Shown: positions 53,201 to 61,997, counted from the stretch's first letter. The stretch: 64,000 nt of DNA from JANSWP01 sp041941305 (GCA_041941305.1 JBGTQJ010000001.1:310001-374000); one strand, 5' to 3'. The notes: generated from the letters alone by a model not told the origin. A program made the numbers and translations.

Positions 53201-53545
53201 CTCAATATTTACAACTGGTTCCACGATGATACCTGCATCTCGGTTTACCTCCGATTGCCGGAGTTTATCTTCCCCTTTTGGCAAGGCATTCGGATTCACA
53301 TTTGGACGAATTCTTCTACCCATAAAATTGGGAACCTGTTTCTGTTTTTTGATTTCAGCTCTTTTTTCCAGGCTGATGGCATCTCTATTGGCTAAATGTC
53401 TGAGTGGAGGTGTTTTGCCTAGAAATTTGGCATAGGTGGTTTGTATTTTAAGATCGGTGACTTGTTTAGTAGTAGTTTGAGCTGGGAGATCCATTTCAAT
53501 AAATAGCATCAATAGTCCCAATGCCCAGATTAGGTTCTTTTTCAT
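50204..53545 (-). CDS. 1113-aa secreted protein with SprB repeats and type A sorting domain
   Basis: Signal peptide residues 1-22 (LIWALGLLMLFIEMDLPA). Residues about 25-560 form a large domain with repeated aromatic and glycine-rich turns (YDQEAERWYITEFPSGNQLL, IRWMELRRNPGGDWTIYQEG, FGDYAQMTVDPYDDKTFWYT), probably a beta-propeller. CARDB-like domains follow (VSIEVKNFGIDTISNFNVGY, VDIVLINYGTENLTTVEIEI). Two SprB-type repeats lie near 890 and 960 (FQYSIDGGMSFQASNMFNNL, YQYSLNGGAFGAWPFFANLS), and the last 85 residues are a type A sorting domain (VFPNPTEGLFRLDIN). It is therefore exported by the type IX system; SprB repeats suggest an adhesin-like surface function. Confidence 0.88.
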   Translation of the reverse strand: MKKNLIWALGLLMLFIEMDLPAQTTTKQVTDLKIQTTYAKFLGKTPPLRHLANRDAISLEKRAEIKKQKQVPNFMGRRIRPNVNPNALPKGEDKLRQSEVNRDAGIIVEPVVNIEGMGQNIFGGNPPDPCGDIGKDYYIQQINASYLRVFDKEGNPVSNPIATNTIWSSIGFSSSGDPIILYDQEAERWYITEFPSGNQLLVAVSETSDPLGSWNAYNFATPNFPDYPKYSLWTNALVVTTNEQGPGVLPSYFINREALLNGEPTVPIQRIQLPGIGGGPGFQVATPVDWTGMTAPPQDALPMIMTMSDDAWGGSAQDQLEIFTFEIDWANPNNTVVHNSSIVTAPYDSNPCAAPGPNFGCIPQLGGQGIDGLPEVIMHQVHYRNFGAYEVMVLNFITDASGGNNVSGIRWMELRRNPGGDWTIYQEGTFAPNDGLHRFMGGIAIDGNGNIALGYSISSPNTHPGLAFTGRRASDPLGEMTVEEYVVTEGFSTNQTGRFGDYAQMTVDPYDDKTFWYTGEYRAQNIWSTKIFAFNLGRDTTDMGPSALSKPVSSPALTANELVSIEVKNFGIDTISNFNVGYIFENGPAIVDTINFILPTDSVYAHTFIPTVDMSVVGDYEFKIFTELTGDDAPNNDTLRVVVSKLPRFDAGILEINGLEGILCGDSIPVDIVLINYGTENLTTVEIEIQLNGDLYLGVNWTGDLASGESETLTYNLLGLLNGSNEVFASTLNPNGMTDEIPDNDGFSRSFDAILDGVDINFELKTDFFPQETTWEITNEAGDVILSGGPYTNQNSIINETWCLDPEACYTFTIFDAVGDGLDNPFGGQNLNGYYEITDANGLPLASILEVNFGFSESNDFCGTFSCMMEGDIDFVSESAAGANDGTILITPVNGIGPFQYSIDGGMSFQASNMFNNLAGGDYVIVIQGDLDCLYEVVFTLPTCALNVSGVITNESVPGAGDGQIEVITSNGVPPYQYSLNGGAFGAWPFFANLSEGAYQVAVRDALGCELEITVMLGLETSSKESLFGYSIEVFPNPTEGLFRLDINGLSRSEVFLPLQIIDASGKKIQNFKLVKYDNTYTGLLSLVAYPAGIYYVRFLDEELNQMVKVVKQ

Positions 53546-53694
53546 TGTTGTTTTGTTTAGAAAGTTAGCACGTAGTTTAAAAAGTCAGACAAAGGTGACT
53601 AAAGGAAAGCACTTTAGAAAAGTAGAACCTAAAAAACCAGAATAATATTAGGTGCAAGACAATTGGGTGACCAAAGGTTTGCCCTTGCCTTTGC

Positions 53695-53883
53695 TCATTC
53701 CAACAAATCCTTTAATTCCTTTTCTGTCTTCCTCAATTGCTCCTTACAAAACTGAATCAATTCTCCAGCAAGCTTCACTTTTTCCGTCAAATCGTCCATG
53801 CTGACTTTTTCTTCCTGTATTTGAGAAACGATGAGTTGCAATTCCTGCATGGCGGATTCGTAGGTACGTTTTTTTTTGCTCAT
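53695..53883 (-). CDS. xseB: exodeoxyribonuclease VII small subunit
   Basis: A 62-residue all-helical protein matching XseB: TYESAMQELQLIVSQIQEEK, then MDDLTEKVKLAGELIQFCKE. It forms the multi-copy small subunit of exonuclease VII, which degrades single-stranded DNA in both directions. It is 57 bases behind xseA on the same strand, the usual arrangement for the phylum. Length and start are typical. Confidence 0.93.
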   Translation of the reverse strand: MSKKKRTYESAMQELQLIVSQIQEEKVSMDDLTEKVKLAGELIQFCKEQLRKTEKELKDLLE

Positions 53884-53940
53884 TTTTTATGGTTCAAAAT
53901 TGATCAATGCTGTTCAAAATGATAAATAATATTGGACATG

Positions 53941-55170
53941 CTAATTTTCCACTTTACTTTTTACAATCCCGTTCCAAAATGTGGTGGTCAGTTCATCTCC
54001 TTTTTTGATGCTTTTTTGAGAATGGATACTTTTACCATTTTTGGAGGTAATGGTGAATCCTCTTTTTAAGGCTGTTTCAGGATGCAATAATTGAACAAGG
54101 GTTTCCAAATTGTCGAGGTTTTGTGATTGACTTTTCAAAAAATGTAAAACAGACTTAGGTAGCTCTTCTTCGATGTACCCCAGCATTTGATTTTGTCGAA
54201 AAATTGAGCTTTCAGATTGAAAAGTAATCGCTTGTTGTATTTTTTGAAGCTTAAGGGTGGCCGCTTGCAAAATCGCAGTCACCTGATTATTCAGGAGTAT
54301 CCCTAACTGAATCATTTCAGATTCAAATTGCAAATTTCTATGAATTAGAAAATCTGCCACTGCGGTAGGTGTTTTTAAAGCTCTATGAGCGACCAAATCT
54401 GCAACAGTCTCATCAATATCGTGTCCAATTCCCGTAAATACCGGCAAAGGACAATTGGCAATGGCTTTACACAATTCCAAATTATCGAAACCAGCTAAAT
54501 CAAGTCTTGCTCCCCCACCCCGGATGATCACAACACAATCAAATTCTGACTTATACCTTTCTATTTTTTTTAGTTGTTGAATCATTTCGGATTCTACATT
54601 TACCCCTTGTACAGCAGATTCAAATAATTGATTGCTAAAAGCATAAGCATATTCATTGCCCTTTAATTGCGCTAAATAATCCTGATAGCCTGCAGCTCTT
54701 TCCGAGGTCAATACTGCAATTTTCTGGAGTACTCCCGGCAAAGGCAATTGCGTATTTTTTTCCAATAAATCAAGTCTTTTCAACTCACGGATAGTTTCGC
54801 GACGTTTCATTTCCAATTTACCAAGCGTATAAGTTGGATCGATGTCTTTTACCATCAGCTTCAAGCCATAGCGTTCATGGAAATCTACTTTAACCAACAA
54901 TTGTACTTCCATCCCTTCCTGCAATACATAATTCAATTCTGTCCCTGTTTTTCGCAAAAGTCGCTTGTGGTCTTTTGCCCAAATAACCGCCGAAGATTGA
55001 GCAACAATCTGTTCTCCTTGTTCTTCTTTCTCCACTAGTTCCAAATAATAATGTCCTCGAGAATGGCTCACTTGTGCCATTTCACAGCGTACCCAAAATT
55101 CATCAGGCAGATTGAGCGCCAAAATCCGGCGGATGAATTCATTTAATTCAAAAAGAGAATATGCTTGCAT
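53941..55170 (-). CDS. xseA: exodeoxyribonuclease VII large subunit
   Basis: A 409-residue XseA. The N-terminal OB-fold (YSLFELNEFIRRILALNLPD, WVRCEMAQVSHSRGHYYLEL) binds single-stranded DNA. The catalytic domain has IAVLTSERAAGYQDYL, CVVIIRGGGARLDLAGFDNL and PVFTGIGHDIDETVADLVAH (the conserved GHE/D-type site), and a coiled-coil tail follows that binds XseB. It trims single-stranded DNA in mismatch repair and recombination. The length is slightly below many homologues, but no motif is missing. It is transcribed ahead of xseB. Confidence 0.95.
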   Translation of the reverse strand: MQAYSLFELNEFIRRILALNLPDEFWVRCEMAQVSHSRGHYYLELVEKEEQGEQIVAQSSAVIWAKDHKRLLRKTGTELNYVLQEGMEVQLLVKVDFHERYGLKLMVKDIDPTYTLGKLEMKRRETIRELKRLDLLEKNTQLPLPGVLQKIAVLTSERAAGYQDYLAQLKGNEYAYAFSNQLFESAVQGVNVESEMIQQLKKIERYKSEFDCVVIIRGGGARLDLAGFDNLELCKAIANCPLPVFTGIGHDIDETVADLVAHRALKTPTAVADFLIHRNLQFESEMIQLGILLNNQVTAILQAATLKLQKIQQAITFQSESSIFRQNQMLGYIEEELPKSVLHFLKSQSQNLDNLETLVQLLHPETALKRGFTITSKNGKSIHSQKSIKKGDELTTTFWNGIVKSKVEN

Positions 55171-55249
55171 AAAAACGTATCGCGGTTCTACAGAACTGTA
55201 TAAATTGGGAAACGGTTTTGGAGAACCCCACTACACAAAGTTGCCAAAA

Positions 55250-55281
55250 TAAAAAAGACCAAACAGAAAACCTGTTTGGTC
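55250..55281 (-). terminator. intrinsic terminator of the M23 peptidase gene
   Basis: On the minus strand GACCAAACAG (55281-55272) pairs with CTGTTTGGTC (55266-55257) around a five-base loop and is followed by TTTTTTA. It lies about 105 bases beyond the stop at 55386 and is a strong candidate. Confidence 0.8.
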
Positions 55282-55385
55282 AAAATTAAAGTTGTAAAAT
55301 TTTTCGTTTTGCTTGACTAATATTTGAGCAAATGTGTCAGAAATAATTTTCCCTTATTCCTATCGTAGTGTTTTGTGTTTTGGTT

Positions 55386-56738
55386 TTATTGATTACTAGT
55401 CAAGGCAGTGGAATTAATAAATTCAGCATTATCTAACTGAGCCAAATATTTATCTCTTATCTCAAAGAATCCTGGTAAATCTTCTGTAGGTAGCGGTTTA
55501 GGTGGTGGAAATTTCAGCCTCAAATGATTGACTTGCCTGCCATTTTTCCAAAATCTGAAACATACATGAGGACCAGTTGCCAAACCTGTAGAGCCTACAT
55601 AGCCTATCACTTGTCCTTGTCTTACATGTACTCCAGGGCGAATTCCGTTTGCAAATTTTTGCATGTGCAAATATTGCGTCTGATAGGTATCGTCGTGCTT
55701 GATTTTTACAAAGTTTCCATTGCCTCTGGTATAACTGGCTTTAGTCACCACTCCATTTCCTACGGCGTAAATTGGTGTACCATAAGGTGCAGCATAGTCC
55801 GTTCCCAAATGCGGTTTGGTGCGCTTCAATATGGGATGGAAGCGACGCAGGTTGTACCTGGAAGAAATTCTGGAATATTTTACAGGCGCTCTTAAAAATC
55901 CTTTATTCATTGGACGACCTTCCCGGTCATAATAACCTTCTTTATTGATGTCTTTGTGAGGATAATAAATGGAGTAATATTCATTATCCATATTTTTATA
56001 ATAAGCAGCAAATACCTGACCGATTCCAACTCGTGTTCCTTCTATATACTCTTGTTCATAAATCAACTTAAATTGATCACCCTTTAACAGATGGTGAAAG
56101 TCAACTGACCATTGTAGGGCATCTTCCATTTTTGCAGCCAACTCAAAGCTCATTCCGTTGTCGACCATTGCATTCCATAAAGAAGATTCGATTTCACCTG
56201 TTGAAATGCTCACTTCTTTTGTGATTTCTCTTTCGACCTTTCTTACTTTCAAATCACCTTTCAAATCAAATACATAGTAAGCATAGACACTAGGCTCATA
56301 AATAAAATGGTCAGCTGTTTGAGCTGTATCTTTTGTCAAAATGGTAAATTTTTTCCCTGCTCTCAATTGCCGAACGTCAAAAGTGCCTTTAGCATTCTGA
56401 ACCAATTGCTCAATGTCTAAATAATCTACCTTGTGCTTCATCAGGATGTCCGCCAAAAATTGGTTTGGTTGAATTTCCTGCTCAATCACAGAAAAAGTAT
56501 CTATCGCAAATCCATATTTCATTGTAGGAATATCAACTGGAAATGCGCCTAGCTGTTCTTTTTCAAGAGGTGTCAGTGCTGCTTGTAAGTGATCTCCGGA
56601 TGGCTCGGTTCTGCTTATCAAAGATCCAACAAGCACTACTGCTAATGCAATAATTACCAGGGTTCGCCATCTATGGTTTTTCAATTCTGCTTTGATACGT
56701 CCAAACCAGTTTTTTTGTTTGTCCACGCTATTCAACAT
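55386..56738 (-). CDS. M23 family peptidase (LytM-type), membrane-anchored
   Basis: A 450-residue cell-wall endopeptidase. One N-terminal transmembrane helix (about residues 24-41, LVIIALAVVLVGSLI) anchors it with the rest in the periplasm. Residues 60-290 include LysM/Csd3-like parts (VSISTGEIESSLWNAMVDNG, FDLKGDLKV). The LytM domain is near residues 305-405, with HLGTDYAAPYGTPIYAVGNG, YLHMQKF and GLATGPHVCFRFWKNG; the histidines and aspartate that hold zinc are all present, so it is probably active on peptidoglycan crosslinks. It is a monocistronic gene ending in a good terminator. Confidence 0.92.
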   Translation of the reverse strand: MLNSVDKQKNWFGRIKAELKNHRWRTLVIIALAVVLVGSLISRTEPSGDHLQAALTPLEKEQLGAFPVDIPTMKYGFAIDTFSVIEQEIQPNQFLADILMKHKVDYLDIEQLVQNAKGTFDVRQLRAGKKFTILTKDTAQTADHFIYEPSVYAYYVFDLKGDLKVRKVEREITKEVSISTGEIESSLWNAMVDNGMSFELAAKMEDALQWSVDFHHLLKGDQFKLIYEQEYIEGTRVGIGQVFAAYYKNMDNEYYSIYYPHKDINKEGYYDREGRPMNKGFLRAPVKYSRISSRYNLRRFHPILKRTKPHLGTDYAAPYGTPIYAVGNGVVTKASYTRGNGNFVKIKHDDTYQTQYLHMQKFANGIRPGVHVRQGQVIGYVGSTGLATGPHVCFRFWKNGRQVNHLRLKFPPPKPLPTEDLPGFFEIRDKYLAQLDNAEFINSTALTSNQ

Positions 56739-57016
56739 TTAGGGTTTAGGAAATCAATTTATTCAATAAAAAAGTTTTTTGCAGTTCACGGGAAAGTAAT
56801 CTGATTCATTTGGAATTTCAATCGTGGGATTATACTAAGTTGGGATAGGTAATCGAACGGTCTTTGGATATGTGAGCGTTTTCTCGATTGGTTGATGAGG
56901 AAGTGCTTTCAGGACAAGTGCAAATATACTTGACGGGCTTGGACTCACCCAAAGAAAAATGTTAAAATATTTCAATTTTTATTTCAAACATCCATAACTA
57001 ACTGAATTACAGTAAA

Positions 57017-57601
57017 TTATTTTTTCCACATTTTAAAAAACAGCTCATTACCTAGTCTGGGTTTAATTGAATTTTTGGCAATTTCCAATGTCTCAATTTC
57101 AAAAAAGGGTTCGAATAATTTTCGATATTCCGTAGCTGTTCCACCAAATGGAGGGCCTTCCATAGGAAACTCGGAAGCAAACAACAATCCAGCAATCAAG
57201 CCGCCAGAGGATAACAAATCAGCAGATTTTTGAACATATTTATGTCTCAAATTGGGATCAATGGCACAAAAGAAGGTTTGCTCTAAAATCAAATCAATTT
57301 CCAACTCCAATTCAAAAAAATCGGATACAAGCAGATGTGATTTTGGAAAAGTAGGAATTTGGGTTTTTAATGAATCAAAAGCTTCCTCCGCCCAATCACA
57401 GACAAACACATTTTGAAATCGGTTTTCAAATAAATAAACCGCTTCATAGGCGTTCCCGGCTCCTGGAATCAGAATCCTGATGTTTTTATTTTTGATTTGG
57501 TCAATAAAAGACTTTAAGGGGGGAGATACATCCCCAATATCCCAGGGAGTATTGGAATCAAGGTATTTTTGATTCCAGAATTCTTTGCTTAGATTTTTCA
57601 T
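57017..57601 (-). CDS. thiopurine S-methyltransferase-like SAM enzyme
   Basis: A 194-residue class I methyltransferase with a TPMT-type start (EFWNQKYLDSNTPWDIGDVS) and SAM motif ILIPGAGNAYEAVYL; the acidic VFVCDWAEEAF follows as motif II, and EQTFFCAIDPNLRHKY is the TPMT-specific post-motif region. GPPFGGTATEYRKLFEPFFE closes the fold. The natural substrate in bacteria is uncertain (thiols, metalloids such as selenium or tellurium compounds are typical). No partner gene is near; the YegP-like gene is on the same strand upstream behind its own terminator. Confidence 0.85.
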   Translation of the reverse strand: MKNLSKEFWNQKYLDSNTPWDIGDVSPPLKSFIDQIKNKNIRILIPGAGNAYEAVYLFENRFQNVFVCDWAEEAFDSLKTQIPTFPKSHLLVSDFFELELEIDLILEQTFFCAIDPNLRHKYVQKSADLLSSGGLIAGLLFASEFPMEGPPFGGTATEYRKLFEPFFEIETLEIAKNSIKPRLGNELFFKMWKK

Positions 57602-57640
57602 AAATAGGAAGTCCCATTACCCAATTAATTTGGGCAATTA

Positions 57641-57680
57641 CAAAAAAAGACCTCCCAATACACTTGAGAAGTCTTTTTTT
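57641..57680 (-). terminator. intrinsic terminator between YegP-like and TPMT genes
   Basis: On the minus strand AGACTTCTCAA pairs with TTGGGAGGTCT (two G-U pairs) around a short loop, followed by seven T. It ends the transcript of the YegP-like gene about 25 bases after its stop. Confidence 0.75.
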
Positions 57681-57702
57681 TGTTGGTCTTTAGAAAAATT
57701 TA

Positions 57703-58038
57703 TCAGGCAACAGTTGCATCAGCAACCTCTGCGTCAGGCGCATTTTTCATAACAGAAGCGATACCATTGTCCAATCCGGATTTGCCTGCATACATTTGGC
57801 TTTTACCGATTACTTGTTTGTTGGCAGCAAGTAAAGTGAAATAAAGCTTGCCGTTAGCAGCTTCCTTGGTTTCAAAATTATTGATGTCTTGAGAGTTCTT
57901 GCGAACAGACTCAATGCCATTCATGGCTCCTGCCTTCTGAGCATAACCCTGGCTGGAAAGAATAACCTGTCCATTTCCTGCTTTCAGGTTGAAGAAATAC
58001 TTGTCATTTTTGTCACTTTGAAATACATCGAACTTCAT
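57703..58038 (-). CDS. YegP-like DUF1508 protein, two repeats
   Basis: A 111-residue protein made of two DUF1508 repeats: KFDVFQSDKNDKYFFNLKAG with QVILSSQGYAQKAGAMNGIE, then GKLYFTLLAANKQVIGKSQM with YAGKSGLDNGIASVMKN. The frame is open 20 codons farther to 58098, but MKFDVFQSDKNDK is the usual family start. The domain folds into a small beta/alpha unit and is abundant in bacteria; its function is not settled. A strong terminator follows. It seems monocistronic. Confidence 0.88.
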   Translation of the reverse strand: MKFDVFQSDKNDKYFFNLKAGNGQVILSSQGYAQKAGAMNGIESVRKNSQDINNFETKEAANGKLYFTLLAANKQVIGKSQMYAGKSGLDNGIASVMKNAPDAEVADATVA

Positions 58039-58191
58039 AGTAAGGATTATTTGGTTTGTAATTTTTTGTTTTCGACGCGAATATAATGGTATGGTCACTT
58101 AAAAGGAAACTTTTAATCGCGCATCACCCTGAATTTTGTTCAAAAAACCATCAGTTTATATTCTTTTTAAGTAAAATTATGATAATCAGGC

Positions 58192-58246
58192 TGTTGCGGG
58201 GTGTGCCTTTCGGGTTATGCTAACTAGTAAGGCACACCCCGCAACA
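58192..58246. repeat. 18-bp perfect inverted repeat (GTTGCGGGG word)
   Basis: TGTTGCGGGGTGTGCCTT at 58192-58209 pairs perfectly with 58229-58246. The GTTGCGGGGTG word is the same as in 22861-22920 and at 4363, yet the rest of the stem is different. It lies 3' of the adenosine deaminase gene and upstream of the YegP-like gene (both minus). The rest of the 346-base gap holds nothing I can support. Confidence 0.85.
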
Positions 58247-58384
58247 CGACTCTAACAGGTAATTATTTATAAATCAATGACTTAAAAAAGTTTACAAAAC
58301 CTAAAAGAGGCTGGTTTTCGCTTGCTCAGGTGCTAAGGTGTGCAGAAAATCAAATATAAAATGGTCAAGTTAGAGGCTGATAAT

Positions 58385-59377
58385 TTATTCAAATTGGTAG
58401 GCTTTAAGAATCCGTTTCCTCAATTCTTCCTTTTTCTCCTTTGATGTAAACGAATGTTCAATTGCTTCCATATTGCATTTCAGAAAATGTGCAATTCGCC
58501 AGTCAAAATACTTTTCCATCGTTTGGTACTCACTTGTCAAGGTAATATTGGACAAAGTCCGACAATCTGTATTGATACTCATTGAAAGACCATGTCTGAA
58601 AATAGTATCCGCCGGATGATTTTCAATTTTATCGAAAACATTCACCTGAATATTACTAGTTGGGCATACCTCCAGGTGAATCTTTTCTTTTTTCAAAAAA
58701 TCCAATAGCTTCAGATCCTCCACACTTCTTACTCCATGCCCAATCCTCGAAGGGTGAAAATGTTCGAGGGTTTCCCAAACACTCTCTGCTCCTTTGGCTT
58801 CACCGGCATGGGCAGTACAATTCAATCCTTTATTGCTCGCATATTTAAATGCTTTAATATGATTAGCAATTGGAAACCCTGCTTCATCGGCTGCAATGTC
58901 AAATCCAACAACAGGAGTACCTTGAAATGCTTCAACGAGCTTTACCGTTTCCATGCTTTCCGATTCAGAATAATGCCTCAAGGTGCAAAGGATAACCCCG
59001 GCTTCTACTCCAGTTTGATCAATGCCCTCTATCACTGCCTCATTGACCACCTGAACCACCTCCTTAGCCTCCAAACCTTTTTGCAAATGCTGCAATGGTG
59101 CGTAGCGCAATTCAGCATATATCACATTATCTGCACTTAACTGTTCAAACAAATCGTGGGTGACCAAACGCAATTGTTCCACAGTTTGCATCAATTCTAT
59201 TCCAGTAACGGCTCTTTTGATATAATCTGCCAAATCAAGGCATTTGGGGGGTGCTACAAAACTCTCCTGGTAAGTTTCAAAGGAGATGGAAGGATCCAAT
59301 TGCTGGACAACTTTATAACTCAATGAACAATCCAGGTGTAGATGCAATTCAATTTTAGGTAGCTTAGAATAGTCCAT
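58385..59377 (-). CDS. add: adenosine deaminase
   Basis: A 330-residue amidohydrolase of the adenosine/AMP deaminase family. Metal ligands are H12 and H14 (IELHLHLD), H190 in TAHAGE and D271 in SINTD; E193 and H214 (RIGHGV) are the catalytic pair. It deaminates adenosine to inosine in purine salvage. In place of the glycine after HLHLD there is a cysteine (LDCSL), and NTDCRT replaces the common NTDNR; both are small changes near the active site that may affect substrate preference. The start at 59377 matches the family. Neighbours are unrelated. Confidence 0.9.
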   Translation of the reverse strand: MDYSKLPKIELHLHLDCSLSYKVVQQLDPSISFETYQESFVAPPKCLDLADYIKRAVTGIELMQTVEQLRLVTHDLFEQLSADNVIYAELRYAPLQHLQKGLEAKEVVQVVNEAVIEGIDQTGVEAGVILCTLRHYSESESMETVKLVEAFQGTPVVGFDIAADEAGFPIANHIKAFKYASNKGLNCTAHAGEAKGAESVWETLEHFHPSRIGHGVRSVEDLKLLDFLKKEKIHLEVCPTSNIQVNVFDKIENHPADTIFRHGLSMSINTDCRTLSNITLTSEYQTMEKYFDWRIAHFLKCNMEAIEHSFTSKEKKEELRKRILKAYQFE

Positions 59378-59478
59378 TGAACAATGATGAAAATTGTATT
59401 TTTAAGTAATGACCAGCCTGAAGGTCAAACATTATTTAGAGATTTGAGATATGCATGACCTGAAGTTCCTGTGAATGC

Positions 59479-60915
59479 TTATTCAATCACTTTATTTTGA
59501 TTAACAGGTTTCAATTCCAATTTCTCTGCTTCTTTCATCATAAACTCGAATGCTGCATCAAATTCATTGGGTATCACGCCATCCAATATAGCTTCCCGAA
59601 TCGCATTTTTGATAATCCCAACTTCCCTTGATGGAGAGATATTAAAGGTTTCCATTATCAAATTTCCGGAAACCGGGGGCTGCCAATTGCGTATTTTGTC
59701 CTTTTCTTCAACTTCTTCGAGGCGCTTGCGCACCAATTCATAATTAGCCAAATAACGTTTGACTTTCTTGGGATTCTTGGAGGTAATGTCTGCCTGACAA
59801 AGCAACATCAAATCATCAATATCATCTCCAGCTTCAAACAACAATCGTCGTATTGCTGAATCTGTGATGTTCTCTTTTGTCAGCGAAATCGGGCGCAGGT
59901 GCAACCGCACCAGTTTTTGTACATACTTCATCTTCCCATCCATGGGCAGCCGCATTTTTTTGAAAATACGGGGAACCATTGCTGCTCCCAATGCTTCGTG
60001 TCCATGAAAGGTCCATCCGTGCTCAGGGTCAAATCTTTTAGTAGGTGGTTTGGCAATATCATGCAACAAAGCTGCCCACCTAAGCCAAATATTGTGGGTC
60101 TTCCTACATAATTTATCAACTACCTCCAGGGTATGATAGAAATTATCTTTGTGTCCCTTGCCGTTTTGGTAATCAACTCCTTGCAATGCAGCCATTTCCG
60201 GGAAAATTACGCTCAACAAACCTGTATCAAACAACAATTTAAAGCCCACTGAAGGACAAGGTGAAGCTAATATTTTTTCAAACTCAGTTGTGATTCTTTC
60301 TCTCGAAACGATATTGATACGATTCCTGTATTTAGCTATTGCCCGAAAGGTTTCATCTTCAATTTCAAAATTCAATTGAGTAGAAAAGCGAATAGCTCGC
60401 ATCATGCGCAGCGGATCATCAGAAAAGGTTTTCCCTGGCTCAAGCGGTGTTTTGATTATTTTTTCCTCCAAATGCTCCAAACCATCAAAGGGATCAATGA
60501 TGGTTCCAAAATTGTGTTCATTTAAGCTAACTGCCAATGCATTGATGGTAAAATCCCGGCGATTTTGGTCATCTTCCAATGTCCCTTCTTCAACCGTCGG
60601 TTTTCTGGAATCATGGCGGTAAGACTCCTTTCTGGCACCGACAAATTCAATTTCCATATCTTTATGCTTCAACATGGCCGTCCCAAACCGTTTGTATACC
60701 GTTACTCTGGGAATAGGACGCAATATAGAAGCCAGATTTTGAGCCAACTCAATTCCACTTCCTATACATACAATATCCATGTCCTTTGAGGGTCGCCCCA
60801 AAAGCCGATCACGCACATAACCACCAACCACATAAGCAGGATAGCCAAGGTGCTTAGATGCCTCACTAATTAACTGAAAAATCTCCCTTTCGTGTTGCTG
60901 GATATTAAAAACCAC
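59479..60915 (-). CDS. CCA-adding-type tRNA nucleotidyltransferase with HD domain
   Basis: A 478-residue protein of the class II polyA polymerase/CCA transferase family. Head: VVGGYVRDRLLGRPSKDMDI with the GG (31-32) and the metal aspartates D45 and D47; then RRDFTINALA. Neck: GKTFSDDPLRMMRAIRFSTQ. An HD phosphohydrolase domain follows (RWAALLHDIAKPPTKRF, FHGHEALG), as in many Bacteroidota enzymes. It adds or repairs the CCA end of tRNA. The HD domain may remove phosphates during repair. It stands upstream of the adenosine deaminase, 101 bases apart, possibly co-transcribed. Confidence 0.9.
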   Translation of the reverse strand: MVFNIQQHEREIFQLISEASKHLGYPAYVVGGYVRDRLLGRPSKDMDIVCIGSGIELAQNLASILRPIPRVTVYKRFGTAMLKHKDMEIEFVGARKESYRHDSRKPTVEEGTLEDDQNRRDFTINALAVSLNEHNFGTIIDPFDGLEHLEEKIIKTPLEPGKTFSDDPLRMMRAIRFSTQLNFEIEDETFRAIAKYRNRINIVSRERITTEFEKILASPCPSVGFKLLFDTGLLSVIFPEMAALQGVDYQNGKGHKDNFYHTLEVVDKLCRKTHNIWLRWAALLHDIAKPPTKRFDPEHGWTFHGHEALGAAMVPRIFKKMRLPMDGKMKYVQKLVRLHLRPISLTKENITDSAIRRLLFEAGDDIDDLMLLCQADITSKNPKKVKRYLANYELVRKRLEEVEEKDKIRNWQPPVSGNLIMETFNISPSREVGIIKNAIREAILDGVIPNEFDAAFEFMMKEAEKLELKPVNQNKVIE

Positions 60916-60917
60916 TT

Positions 60918-61020
60918 ATTAATGTTATTATGCTACGATACTATTATGCTGCGATGCCAAAGCATCAAAAAAAAACTACATCGTAGTATCGCAGCATAGT
61001 AGTATTATAGTATCATTAAT
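60918..61020. repeat. imperfect long inverted repeat overlapping dusB end
   Basis: ATTAATG at 60918-60924 pairs with 61014-61020, and ATACTATTATGCTGCGAT at 60938-60955 pairs with 60988-61005 (one mismatch). The word TACGATACTA/TATGCTGCGAT is repeated within. The right arm includes the dusB stop codon, so the stem intrudes into the gene. It lies 3' of dusB and just upstream of the CCA enzyme. Confidence 0.7.
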
Positions 61021-61997
61021 TCCGCATAATGTTCTTCGATTTCATCCAAAACCTCAAATATAGCTGCTGGCTCGTTTAAAGTAACCAAAAGTTTTCGGAA
61101 ATCTTTGATTCCACGATAGCCTCTGAAATAATTGGTGTAATGACGGCGCATCTCGAGGATACCCAATTTTTCTCCCTTCCATTCGATTGAATGTTGAACA
61201 TGTTGCCTGGCTGCATTGGCACGTTCATGAATCGTTGGAGGTGGTAATATTTCTCCTGTTTCAAAAAAATGTTTGATTTCTCTAAAAATCCATGGATTAC
61301 CAATACTGGCACGACCAATCATAATACCATCCACACCGTATCGATTTCTATATTCAAGCGCCTTTTGAGGACTATCAATATCGCCATTACCGAAAATTGG
61401 GATCTGAATACGAGGGTTCTCCGCAATTTTTCCAATCAATGTCCAATCTGCTTCTCCCTTATACATTTGCTTTCTCGTACGTCCATGAATTGAAAGTGCC
61501 TTGATGCCCACATCTTGAAGTCGCTCAGCTACATCCTCAATGAATTTAGTATTGTCATCCCAACCCAGGCGGGTTTTCACGGTGACAGGCAAGTTGGTCG
61601 ATTTAACAACCGCCTCTGTTAATTTCACCATTCTTGGAATATCCTGAAGAATGCCAGCACCCATCATCTTGCAGGTTACCTTCTTTACCGGGCAACCATA
61701 GTTAATATCCAGAACTTCCGGTTGTGCTGCTTCCACAATCTCAGCAGCCCGCATCATGGAACTCAACTCTGCACCAAAAATTTGTATGCCAATTGGTCGC
61801 TCGTGATCGTATATGTCCAATTTTTCCACACTTTTTCGGGCATCCCGTATCAAGCCTTCTACAGAGATAAATTCTGTGTACATCATATCACATCCCTCCT
61901 TTTTGCACAAGGCTCTGAAAGGAGGATCGCTCACGTCCTCCATTGGTGCCAATAGCAGTGGAAATTCTCCAAGTTCAACATTTCCTATCTTGACCAT
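61005..61997 (-). CDS. dusB: tRNA-dihydrouridine synthase B
   Basis: A 330-residue FMN enzyme. LLLAPMEDVSDPPFRALCKK is the opening of the TIM barrel; YTEFISVEGL, IGIQIFGAE, and DINYGCPVKKVT with the catalytic cysteine (about residue 101) follow. TVKTRLGWDD and SIHGRTRKQMYKGEADW are substrate loops, and GNGDIDSP plus IMIGRASIGNPWIF bind the flavin phosphate. It reduces uridine in the D-loop of tRNA. Length is normal. It is 89 bases upstream of the CCA enzyme gene, so two tRNA-related genes are in tandem. Confidence 0.95.
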   Translation of the reverse strand: MVKIGNVELGEFPLLLAPMEDVSDPPFRALCKKEGCDMMYTEFISVEGLIRDARKSVEKLDIYDHERPIGIQIFGAELSSMMRAAEIVEAAQPEVLDINYGCPVKKVTCKMMGAGILQDIPRMVKLTEAVVKSTNLPVTVKTRLGWDDNTKFIEDVAERLQDVGIKALSIHGRTRKQMYKGEADWTLIGKIAENPRIQIPIFGNGDIDSPQKALEYRNRYGVDGIMIGRASIGNPWIFREIKHFFETGEILPPPTIHERANAARQHVQHSIEWKGEKLGILEMRRHYTNYFRGYRGIKDFRKLLVTLNEPAAIFEVLDEIEEHYAELMIL

